Position numbers and translations under genes: made by a program
Notes under the pieces: generated by a model
The model's input: the letters and a program-made list of their open reading frames with translations, nothing else
The model's database searches: none
Told to the model about the DNA's origin: nothing
Assembly (NCBI GenBank): GCA_021287165.1
Contig: JAJTAY010000029.1
Location: forward strand, 208,125 to 272,124
Direction of reading: 5' to 3'
Source of the DNA: Bacteroidia bacterium
Lineage (GTDB): Bacteria; Bacteroidota; Bacteroidia; Bacteroidales; F082
Length of the DNA: 64,000 nt
Shown here: one piece after another, positions 26,605-33,992 of the stretch
Layout: every line of letters starts with the position of its first letter
Position numbering within the stretch: position 1 is the stretch's first letter

Positions 26605-27990
26605 ATGAAACTACAATTAAGAATTTTTCAAACTGAGGGCGATCTGAGCACTCCATTGGGCATCTACCTTGCCCTGCGCGACCGCTATCCCGGAGCACTG
26701 CTGTTCGAAAGTTCCGACTACCATTCCGCCACCGACAGCTCATCCTTCATTTGTCTTGATCCCATAGCAAGTTTTCGGGTGATTGCTGACGAAATTCGAA
26801 TCAACCGACTGGATGATCAGGAGTTGCGTATCCCGGCGAGAAAACAGGAGTTTATTAACCATCTGCTCGCATTTTTAAGCAGTTTTGAAACAACGGAAAC
26901 TGTCCCGGCGGGAGGATTGTATGGTTACATAGGGTACGATATGCTGCAGTATTTCGAGGATGTGAACCTTAACATCAGGCATGCTTCCGATTACGCACAT
27001 CCGGGCATGGCAATGAGTGCTTACCGTTTTGTGCTGCACCTCAACCATTTCAATGACAGCCTCACCATTTACGAATTCATCCCCGATGGCACTGATTCTC
27101 AAATGGATAAGCTGTTGGCGGCCCTGCGTCTGCAGCGAAACCTGAGTTTTCCTTTTGGCGTGAGCGGTGCAGTAGAAAGCAATATGAATGATGAATTTTT
27201 CCTCGACATGGTCAACAAAGCCAAACAGCATTGTTACAGGGGCGATGTATTTCAGCTGGTGGTTTCGCGACGATTTCAGGTTGGTTACACCGGCGACGAC
27301 TTCAATGTTTACAGGGCACTGAGGCGCATCAACCCCTCACCCTATCTGTTTTATCTCGATTATGGCCACTACCGCATTTTTGGCAGTTCGCCCGAAAGTC
27401 AGCTGCGCATCAGAGAGAGCAAGGTCAGCCTGAACCCCATTGCCGGAACATACCGACGTACCGGTCATACCTCTAAAGATGCCGCCCTGGCTGAAAAACT
27501 AAGCAACGACCCAAAGGAAAATGCCGAGCACGCCATGCTGGTCGATCTGGCCCGCAACGACCTGAGCCGCAGCTGCAAAAACGTAAGCGTGGAAACCTTC
27601 AAGGAAGTGCAGTATTTCAGCCATGTTATCCACCTGGTCTCGAAGGTAAGCGGTACCCTGCGACGCCCTGATGATGTGTTGCATGTGGTGGCCGATACTT
27701 TCCCGGCAGGAACCCTATCAGGTGCCCCGAAAGTGCGGGCCATGGAGCTCATTGATGCCATAGAACCCCAAAGCCGTGGTTTTTACGGAGGAGCTGCAGG
27801 CTTCATCGGCTTCAATGGCGACGTCAACCTGGCTATTCTGATCCGCTCCTTTCTTAGCATTCACCAAAAGCTCTATTTCCAGGCTGGTGCCGGTGTGGTG
27901 GCTGCTTCGGTTCCCGAGAACGAACTGCAGGAAGTGAACAACAAACTTGCAGCCCTGAACAACGCATTCAATGTTGCATCAAAACACTGA
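26605..27990 (+). CDS. trpE: anthranilate synthase component I
   Basis: The 461-residue protein uses chorismate and ammonia (from TrpG) to make anthranilate, the first committed step to tryptophan. The N-terminal regulatory part carries LLFESSDYHS (residues 32-41), equivalent to the LLES...S feedback-inhibition site, so Trp inhibition is expected. The C-terminal chorismate-binding domain shows PSPYLFYLDYG, GSSPESQLRI, PIAGTYRR, EKENAEHAMLVDLARNDL-type and GAPKVRAMELID blocks. It heads trpEGDCFBA, with 6 bases to trpG, under the leader attenuator. Confidence 0.96.
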   Translation: MKLQLRIFQTEGDLSTPLGIYLALRDRYPGALLFESSDYHSATDSSSFICLDPIASFRVIADEIRINRLDDQELRIPARKQEFINHLLAFLSSFETTETVPAGGLYGYIGYDMLQYFEDVNLNIRHASDYAHPGMAMSAYRFVLHLNHFNDSLTIYEFIPDGTDSQMDKLLAALRLQRNLSFPFGVSGAVESNMNDEFFLDMVNKAKQHCYRGDVFQLVVSRRFQVGYTGDDFNVYRALRRINPSPYLFYLDYGHYRIFGSSPESQLRIRESKVSLNPIAGTYRRTGHTSKDAALAEKLSNDPKENAEHAMLVDLARNDLSRSCKNVSVETFKEVQYFSHVIHLVSKVSGTLRRPDDVLHVVADTFPAGTLSGAPKVRAMELIDAIEPQSRGFYGGAAGFIGFNGDVNLAILIRSFLSIHQKLYFQAGAGVVAASVPENELQEVNNKLAALNNAFNVASKH

Positions 27991-27996
27991 TTTTCA

Positions 27997-28566
27997 ATGA
28001 AAATACTTGTATTCGACAACTACGACTCCTTCACCTACAATATCGTGCAATACCTCGAACAGCTCACCGGACTACTCCCTGTGGTGGCGCGCAACGATAA
28101 AATTGGCCTCGACGAAGTGGATGCCTTCGATCGCATTGTACTCTCCCCGGGGCCTGGAATACCCTCCGAATCAGGACTTCTATTGCCACTGATTCAACGC
28201 TTTGCCCCGCACAAACCCATGCTGGGCATATGTCTGGGACTGCAGGCAATGGCTGAAAGCTTTGGCGGAAAGCTCATCAACCTTGGCCAGGTGTATCATG
28301 GTGTGGCTACAGAGGTAAGGCTGACTACTGACAATGAACCTCTTTTTCACAATGTGCCGGAAACTTTTCCTGCAGCGCGTTATCACTCCTGGGTGGCCGA
28401 CCGCCGTTCACTGCCCTCATGCTTCAGCATCATTGCTGAAGACGAAAACGGGCTGGTGATGGGCATCCGACATCGCGAACATCAACTTGTAGGATTGCAG
28501 TTTCATCCGGAATCCATTTTAACACCTCATGGCAAACTTATGATTGAAAATTGGTTAAACAGCTGA
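27997..28566 (+). CDS. trpG: anthranilate synthase component II (glutamine amidotransferase)
   Basis: The 189-residue class I glutamine amidotransferase has the nucleophile Cys in GICLGLQAMAESFGG and the catalytic His/Glu in LQFHPESILTPHG; LSPGPGIPSE marks the oxyanion strand. It hydrolyses glutamine and passes ammonia to TrpE. It is not fused to TrpD, and the partner could also serve p-aminobenzoate synthesis, as in some bacteria, though trp operon context makes the anthranilate role primary. Confidence 0.95.
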   Translation: MKILVFDNYDSFTYNIVQYLEQLTGLLPVVARNDKIGLDEVDAFDRIVLSPGPGIPSESGLLLPLIQRFAPHKPMLGICLGLQAMAESFGGKLINLGQVYHGVATEVRLTTDNEPLFHNVPETFPAARYHSWVADRRSLPSCFSIIAEDENGLVMGIRHREHQLVGLQFHPESILTPHGKLMIENWLNS

Positions 28567-28570
28567 AATT

Positions 28571-29563
28571 ATGAAACATACACTCGAAGCGCTGCTCAAT
28601 CACCAGACACTTGGATACCAGGAGGCAAGGGAAGTGCTTACGGCACTCACGCAAAACGCTTTCAATCCGGCCCAAACTGCCAGTTTCATCACGGTGTTCC
28701 TGATGCGGGGACTCGAGGTGGACGAACTAGCCGGTTTCCGCGATGCCTTGCTCGATTTGTGCACCAAAGTTGAGCTTGGCACCCACGAATTCATTGACCT
28801 CTGCGGCACCGGCGGTGATGGAAAAAACACATTCAACATATCCACCACGGCTTCGTTTGTGGTGGCAGCGGCCGGCTACAAAGTGGCAAAACACGGCAAT
28901 TACGGCGTGAGTTCGGTGAGTGGCTCATCAAATTTGCTGGAGCACCTGGGCTACCGCTTTTCGAACGACACCGGCAAATTGGCCACAGAGATCGAGAAAA
29001 CGGGGATTTGTTTTATGCATGCTCCACTCTTTCACCCCGCCATGAAATCCGTCGCCCCTGTGCGTAAAGAGCTGGGCATCAAAACTTTTTTTAATATGCT
29101 TGGACCAATAGTTAACCCCGCTATGCCCAGATACCAGCTCACAGGGGTTTACAGCCTCGAGCTTGCGCGCCAGTACCATTACATTTTTCAAAAGGGAGAC
29201 AAACAATACGCAGTTATTCACAACCTCGATGGTTATGACGAGTGCTCGCTCACGGCACCACTCAAAATCTATCGTTCCGACGACGAGCTGCTGCTTCATC
29301 CCGACGATTTTGGATATTCTGCTGTTAGTCCGGATGAAATTCTCGGTCGTAACGACACATCCTCCAACGCTGCCATTTTTCTTGATATCCTGAAAAACAG
29401 GGGCACTGCAGCCCAGGAAAATGTAGTGCTGGCCAATGCCGCACTGGCCATACGTACCATGAGCGGCAAAAGCCTTGACCAAAGTCTTGATGAAGCCAGA
29501 CATGCCTTAAAGAGTGGTAAAGCCTACGAAACTTTCAAACGACTTATTCAAATACAAGCATGA
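28571..29563 (+). CDS. trpD: anthranilate phosphoribosyltransferase
   Basis: The 330-residue protein has the glycine-rich PRPP-binding loop CGTGGDGKNTFNIST, the KHGNYGVSSVSGSSN anthranilate site and NMLGPIVNPAMP, all standard for TrpD. It transfers the phosphoribosyl group from PRPP to anthranilate in the cytoplasm. It begins 4 bases after the trpG stop and overlaps trpC by 4 bases (ATGA). Confidence 0.96.
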   Translation: MKHTLEALLNHQTLGYQEAREVLTALTQNAFNPAQTASFITVFLMRGLEVDELAGFRDALLDLCTKVELGTHEFIDLCGTGGDGKNTFNISTTASFVVAAAGYKVAKHGNYGVSSVSGSSNLLEHLGYRFSNDTGKLATEIEKTGICFMHAPLFHPAMKSVAPVRKELGIKTFFNMLGPIVNPAMPRYQLTGVYSLELARQYHYIFQKGDKQYAVIHNLDGYDECSLTAPLKIYRSDDELLLHPDDFGYSAVSPDEILGRNDTSSNAAIFLDILKNRGTAAQENVVLANAALAIRTMSGKSLDQSLDEARHALKSGKAYETFKRLIQIQA

Positions 29564-30360
29564 AAAACATACTCGAAACCATACTCGAAAGCAAAAGGGC
29601 CGAAGTGGACGAGAGGCGCTCATTGTATCCCGTAAAACTTCTTGAGCGAAGCATTTACTTCGAAACCAAGCCCTTATCCCTGAAAAAATATCTAAGCCGC
29701 AGCGATCTTGATGGCATCATTGCCGAGTTCAAGCGCAAATCACCCTCAAGGGGAATGATAAACGAATTTGCTGACGTACAGAAGGTTACCCTAGGCTACA
29801 TGCAGGCCGGAGCTTCGGCACTTTCCGTGCTGACCGACACAACCTATTTTGGTGGTTCGAACAAAGACCTCACCGAGGCACGTAGGTTTAATTATTGTCC
29901 AATTCTCCGTAAAGATTTCATAATCGACGAATATCAGGTAATTGAGGCCAAAAGCGTAGGAGCCGATGCTATCCTGCTCATTGCTGCTGCCATGAGCTCC
30001 GGGCAGATCAAAACGCTGTCACGACTGGCCCATTCGCTAGGCATGGAAGTGCTCCTGGAACTGCATGACGAGGAAGAGCTGGAAAAAATCCCTGATGATG
30101 AGGTCATTGTAGGAATTAACAACCGTAACCTTAAAACCATGACCACCAGCCTAGAAACTTCTTTTGCACTGGCAGGCAAACTGGATAAAAGCCGGATTAT
30201 GGTTTCGGAAAGCGGGATCAGCAAGGCTGGCGACATTATTGCGCTGCGCCAGGCAGGTTTTCAGGGTTTCCTCATCGGTGAATTTTTCATGCAGCATACC
30301 CGCCCGCACTACGCTTGCCGCAAACTTATCAATGAGTTGAGAAAAAGTCGCACAACATGA
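29560..30360 (+). CDS. trpC: indole-3-glycerol-phosphate synthase
   Basis: The 266-residue TIM-barrel enzyme has the family blocks AEFKRKSPSRG, ALSVLTDTTYFGGS, ILRKDFIIDEYQV, GINNRNLKT and VSESGI; the catalytic Lys residues lie in FKRKSPS and LRKDF. It closes the indole ring by decarboxylating the product of TrpF. TrpC and TrpF are separate proteins here, unlike the enteric fusion. It overlaps trpD and trpF by 4 bases each. Confidence 0.96.
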   Translation: MKNILETILESKRAEVDERRSLYPVKLLERSIYFETKPLSLKKYLSRSDLDGIIAEFKRKSPSRGMINEFADVQKVTLGYMQAGASALSVLTDTTYFGGSNKDLTEARRFNYCPILRKDFIIDEYQVIEAKSVGADAILLIAAAMSSGQIKTLSRLAHSLGMEVLLELHDEEELEKIPDDEVIVGINNRNLKTMTTSLETSFALAGKLDKSRIMVSESGISKAGDIIALRQAGFQGFLIGEFFMQHTRPHYACRKLINELRKSRTT

Positions 30361-30965
30361 AGGTCAAAGTATGCGGCATGCGTGAAGCTTCTCAGATTAC
30401 CTGTCTCGACACCTTGGGAGTTGATTTCATCGGCTTGGTATTTCATCCGGAAAGTCCAAGATACGTTGGAGGCCTCGTTCGTCATTTTGGGCACCTGAAG
30501 GCTTCGCTCACTGGTGTGTTTGTCCGATCCAGTGCGGTTGAAATCCTGAAAACTGCTGCGAAGTTTGGTCTTACCACAGTTCAGCTGCATGGCGGACAGG
30601 ATGTTGAAACATGCGAAAAGCTTAAAAAAGGCGGTTTACAGGTGATTAAAGTATTTCATCCGGCTGAGGAAGTTTTGGAAAAAACCAGACCCTTTGAACA
30701 TTGTGCCGATTATTTTCTTTTCGACAGCGGCATAAGGGGAAGCGGAGGCAGCGGTAAAAAATTCGAATGGAAAAAACTGGAAGAATACCAAGGAAATACC
30801 ACATTTTTTCTCAGCGGGGGCATTAGTTTCGACGACCTGGATTCCATTCTGCAAATCCAACATCCAGCCTTTGCCGGTGTTGACCTCAACAGCAGGTTCG
30901 AGCTGGCACCTGGTCTGAAAAACATGGATCTACTTAAACAATTTATCAACCAATTACGATCATGA
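30357..30965 (+). CDS. trpF: phosphoribosylanthranilate isomerase
   Basis: The 202-residue TIM-barrel protein has the N-terminal KVCGMREASQI (catalytic Cys), IGLVFHPESPRYV, VQLHGGQD, DYFLFDSGIRGSGGSG (catalytic Asp) and LSGGIS blocks. It isomerises phosphoribosylanthranilate to CdRP. The extra length and some divergence are within the usual range for Bacteroidota. Four-base overlaps link it to trpC and trpB. Confidence 0.94.
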   Translation: MKVKVCGMREASQITCLDTLGVDFIGLVFHPESPRYVGGLVRHFGHLKASLTGVFVRSSAVEILKTAAKFGLTTVQLHGGQDVETCEKLKKGGLQVIKVFHPAEEVLEKTRPFEHCADYFLFDSGIRGSGGSGKKFEWKKLEEYQGNTTFFLSGGISFDDLDSILQIQHPAFAGVDLNSRFELAPGLKNMDLLKQFINQLRS

Positions 30966-32164
30966 ATCCACTTTATTACCCTGACAATCAAGGTTTCTAC
31001 GGCGACTTCGGAGGCGCCTTCATCCCCGAAATGCTTTATCCAAATATACATGAGCTGCAAGAAAATTATCTCAGTATTCTCGAATCGAAGGAGTTTGTTG
31101 AGCAATACAGTAAGCTTTTAACAGATTATGTAGGCCGCCCCACTCCGCTTTATCTGGCAAAAAATCTCTCTGAACGATACCACACCAACGTTTGGCTCAA
31201 GCGCGAAGATCTTGCCCACACAGGATCGCACAAAATCAACAATACCGTTGGACAGGTGCTACTGGCCAAAAAACTTGGCAAAAACCGTATCATAGCCGAA
31301 ACCGGCGCAGGCCAGCATGGAGTGGCTACAGCCACCGTTTGTGCATTGATGAACATGGAGTGCATTGTTTTCATGGGCGAAACTGATATGAAACGACAAG
31401 CCCCGAATGTAGCCCGGATGAAGATGCTTGGCGCCGAAGTGCAGCCAGCCACCTCGGGAAGCAAAACCCTTAAAGATGCCACCAACGAGGCCATCCGCTA
31501 TTGGATAAATCATCCCAATGATACACATTACATTATAGGCTCGGTAGTTGGACCTCACCCTTACCCCGACCTTGTTGCTCGTCTGCAATCCATCATCAGC
31601 AAGGAGATCACCGTACAATTGCTTGGACTCACCGGACGAAGCAGTCCCGATGCAGTGATCGCTTGTGTGGGCGGAGGCAGCAATGCGGCTGGTGCATTCT
31701 TCCACTTCCTGAAAACTCCTGATGTTCTGCTAATTGGCGCAGAGGCTGCGGGTGAGGGCGTAAACACCGGCCGCACCGCCGCTTCATTGCACCAAGGCAG
31801 CCGCGGCATAATCCATGGCAGCATGACCATGCTGATGCAGGACAAAAACGGACAAATCACTGAGCCGCATTCTATTTCGGCGGGTCTTGACTATCCTGGA
31901 ATTGGCCCTTTGCACGCGCAGCTTTTTGTAACAGGAAAAGCAAAGTACTACCCAATCACTGACAATGAAGCACTCAAGGCTGCATTCCTGCTCAGTCGAC
32001 TCGAAGGTATTATCCCTGCCCTCGAATCGGCGCATGCACTAGCCGTGCTCGATCACATCCATTTCGATCCCGGTCAGCATGTGGTGATCAACCTTTCGGG
32101 CCGTGGCGACAAAGACCTCTCAACCTTTTTGCAAAACCTCGACAACTATGCATCCGTTAGATAA
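30962..32164 (+). CDS. trpB: tryptophan synthase beta subunit
   Basis: The 400-residue PLP enzyme has the Lys Schiff-base motif in REDLAHTGSHKINN, the AETGAGQHGVATA loop, and GGGSNAAG for phosphate binding. It condenses indole with serine to make tryptophan. It is a TrpB1-type sequence (GDFGGAFIPEMLYPNIHEL at the N terminus) that works as an alpha2beta2 complex with TrpA encoded next; the genes overlap by 17 bases. Confidence 0.97.
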   Translation: MNPLYYPDNQGFYGDFGGAFIPEMLYPNIHELQENYLSILESKEFVEQYSKLLTDYVGRPTPLYLAKNLSERYHTNVWLKREDLAHTGSHKINNTVGQVLLAKKLGKNRIIAETGAGQHGVATATVCALMNMECIVFMGETDMKRQAPNVARMKMLGAEVQPATSGSKTLKDATNEAIRYWINHPNDTHYIIGSVVGPHPYPDLVARLQSIISKEITVQLLGLTGRSSPDAVIACVGGGSNAAGAFFHFLKTPDVLLIGAEAAGEGVNTGRTAASLHQGSRGIIHGSMTMLMQDKNGQITEPHSISAGLDYPGIGPLHAQLFVTGKAKYYPITDNEALKAAFLLSRLEGIIPALESAHALAVLDHIHFDPGQHVVINLSGRGDKDLSTFLQNLDNYASVR

Positions 32165-32915
32165 ACTATTCAAAACCAAAGAGAAAGAAATTCTAAGCAT
32201 CTATTTTACCGCCGGTTACCCAACACGCGAAAGCACAGCCCGTATTCTGGAGCTGCTCGGCCGGCATGGGGCCGACCTTATCGAAGTAGGCCTGCCTTTC
32301 AGCGATCCGCTGGCCGACGGGCCTGTCATTCAGCACAGCAGCCAGGTTGCACTTAGCCAGGGGATCACCATCAGCGAAATTTTCGACCAGATGAAAAGCG
32401 CAAATGTGCACAAACCACTCGTGCTCATGGGCTACCTCAATCCGGTATTGCAATATGGCTTTGAAGACTTTCTGTTCGATGCTGCCGCTGCCGGTGCCTG
32501 CGCCCTCATCCTGCCCGACCTGCCAGCCGAGGTGTTTGTGGCAAACTATAAATCGCTCTACGAAAAGTACAACATCTACCCTGTATTTCTCATCAGCCCG
32601 CAAACCTCCGACGAGCGCATACACATGCTCGACAGCCTGAGCAGGGGTTTCCTGTATGCCGTTTCATCTTCCTCAACTACAGGCAAAGCCGAACGATTTG
32701 GTGAAAGTCAGAAACTATGGTTCGACAGACTCAAAGCGCTGAAACTGAAAAATCCCGTTCTGGCCGGCTTCGGCATTCACAACCACAACACCCTGCGATT
32801 TGTTTTCGACCATCTGCCAGGGGCTGTTGTGGGCAGTGCATTCATCAAAAATCTTGATCCCGAACAAAACGATTACGGAATACCCGGATTCATGAAACAA
32901 CTCCTAAATACCTGA
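32148..32915 (+). CDS. trpA: tryptophan synthase alpha subunit
   Basis: The ATG at 32148 (MHPLDKLFKTKEKEILSIYF) gives 255 residues; an in-frame GTG 45 bases upstream lies deep in trpB and is unlikely. Family blocks: YFTAGYP, LIEVGLPFSDPLADGPVIQ (catalytic Glu and Asp), LILPDLP, VFLISPQTSDERI, LYAVSSSSTTG and AGFGIHN. It cleaves indole-3-glycerol phosphate to indole, which is channelled to TrpB. It is the last tryptophan gene proper, followed 2 bases later by a DAHP synthase gene. Confidence 0.96.
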   Translation: MHPLDKLFKTKEKEILSIYFTAGYPTRESTARILELLGRHGADLIEVGLPFSDPLADGPVIQHSSQVALSQGITISEIFDQMKSANVHKPLVLMGYLNPVLQYGFEDFLFDAAAAGACALILPDLPAEVFVANYKSLYEKYNIYPVFLISPQTSDERIHMLDSLSRGFLYAVSSSSTTGKAERFGESQKLWFDRLKALKLKNPVLAGFGIHNHNTLRFVFDHLPGAVVGSAFIKNLDPEQNDYGIPGFMKQLLNT

Positions 32916-32917
32916 TT

Positions 32918-33940
32918 ATGATACTGCAACTGGAAAAGGGTTTAGCAAAGGAAAAACTGCAGCAGCTTGTCAGCAAGCTTTCAGATAACGGCTTCAGCAC
33001 CAGCGAGGTGCAGACACAATTCAATCACTACCTGGTAGCAATAGGCAAAAAAGAGGTTGACATCAGGTCCATTGGCCAGCTTGAGGGGGTGCGCGACATC
33101 CACCGCGTTGACGATGCCTACAAGCTGGTATCGCGCAAATGGCGCGTACACGACACCAGCATCGCGTTCGACAATGGCGTTACCATTGGCCGAAATTCGC
33201 TGAGCATAGTGGCTGGTCCGTGCAGCATCGAAGGTGAAGCACAAACCCTCAAAACCATTGAGCACCTGAATGCCAATGGCTTGCGCATGATGCGCGGAGG
33301 AGTGTTCAAACCGCGCACTTCACCCTATGCATTCAGAGGTGTAGGCCTCAACGGATTGAAGGAGGTTTCGGCCCTCTGCCGTGCAAATGGAACTTTGCTG
33401 GTCACCGAGGTTATGCAGGTATCGCAGGTGGCCGAGATGCACGATTATGTGGATATTTTCCAGGTTGGCACCCGCAACTCACAGAACTTCAACCTCCTCG
33501 ATGAACTCGGCAAGGCAGGAAAACCGGTCATGATCAAACGGGGATTTTCGGGAACCATAGAAGAATTGCTCAACTCGGCCGAATATGTTTTCTCGGCAGG
33601 CAACGAAAAGATCATCCTCTGCGAGCGCGGCATCCGCACATTTGAAACTGCTTACCGTAACACGCTGGACCTCAATGCTGTGCCCATACTGAAAGAGAAA
33701 AGCCACCTGCCGGTCTTCGTCGATCCTTCACATGGGCTTGGTATCCGTCAGTTTGTTGGCCAAATGGCCCTGGCTGCCGTTATGGCAGGCGCCGACGGGG
33801 TGATACTGGAAGTGCACAACTGCCCTGAAAGAGCCATGTCCGACGGACAGCAAACCCTTGATTTTACGGAAGCTGCACGCCTGTATGGCCAGTTGAAGGC
33901 CACCTGGGAATTGCGCAACAGTTTTAACGGACAGTTTTGA
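32918..33940 (+). CDS. aroF: DAHP synthase, type I-beta (3-deoxy-7-phosphoheptulonate synthase)
   Basis: The 340-residue protein has an N-terminal ferredoxin-like domain (about 1-75), then the catalytic barrel with VAGPCSIEGE, RGGVFKPRTSPYAFRG, VTEVMQVSQV, QVGTRNSQNFNLL, IKRGFSGTIEE and FVDPSHGLGIRQ. It condenses PEP with erythrose 4-phosphate, the first step of the shikimate pathway. The N-terminal domain in this subfamily can confer feedback inhibition. Placed 2 bases after trpA, it brings the entry enzyme of aromatic synthesis under trp control. The symbol aroF follows B. subtilis-style naming and is tentative. Confidence 0.93.
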   Translation: MILQLEKGLAKEKLQQLVSKLSDNGFSTSEVQTQFNHYLVAIGKKEVDIRSIGQLEGVRDIHRVDDAYKLVSRKWRVHDTSIAFDNGVTIGRNSLSIVAGPCSIEGEAQTLKTIEHLNANGLRMMRGGVFKPRTSPYAFRGVGLNGLKEVSALCRANGTLLVTEVMQVSQVAEMHDYVDIFQVGTRNSQNFNLLDELGKAGKPVMIKRGFSGTIEELLNSAEYVFSAGNEKIILCERGIRTFETAYRNTLDLNAVPILKEKSHLPVFVDPSHGLGIRQFVGQMALAAVMAGADGVILEVHNCPERAMSDGQQTLDFTEAARLYGQLKATWELRNSFNGQF

Positions 33941-33992
33941 ACCTCCAATTCAGGTACGTTGTTTGTACAAAGAGGAACAAACTACCTACATC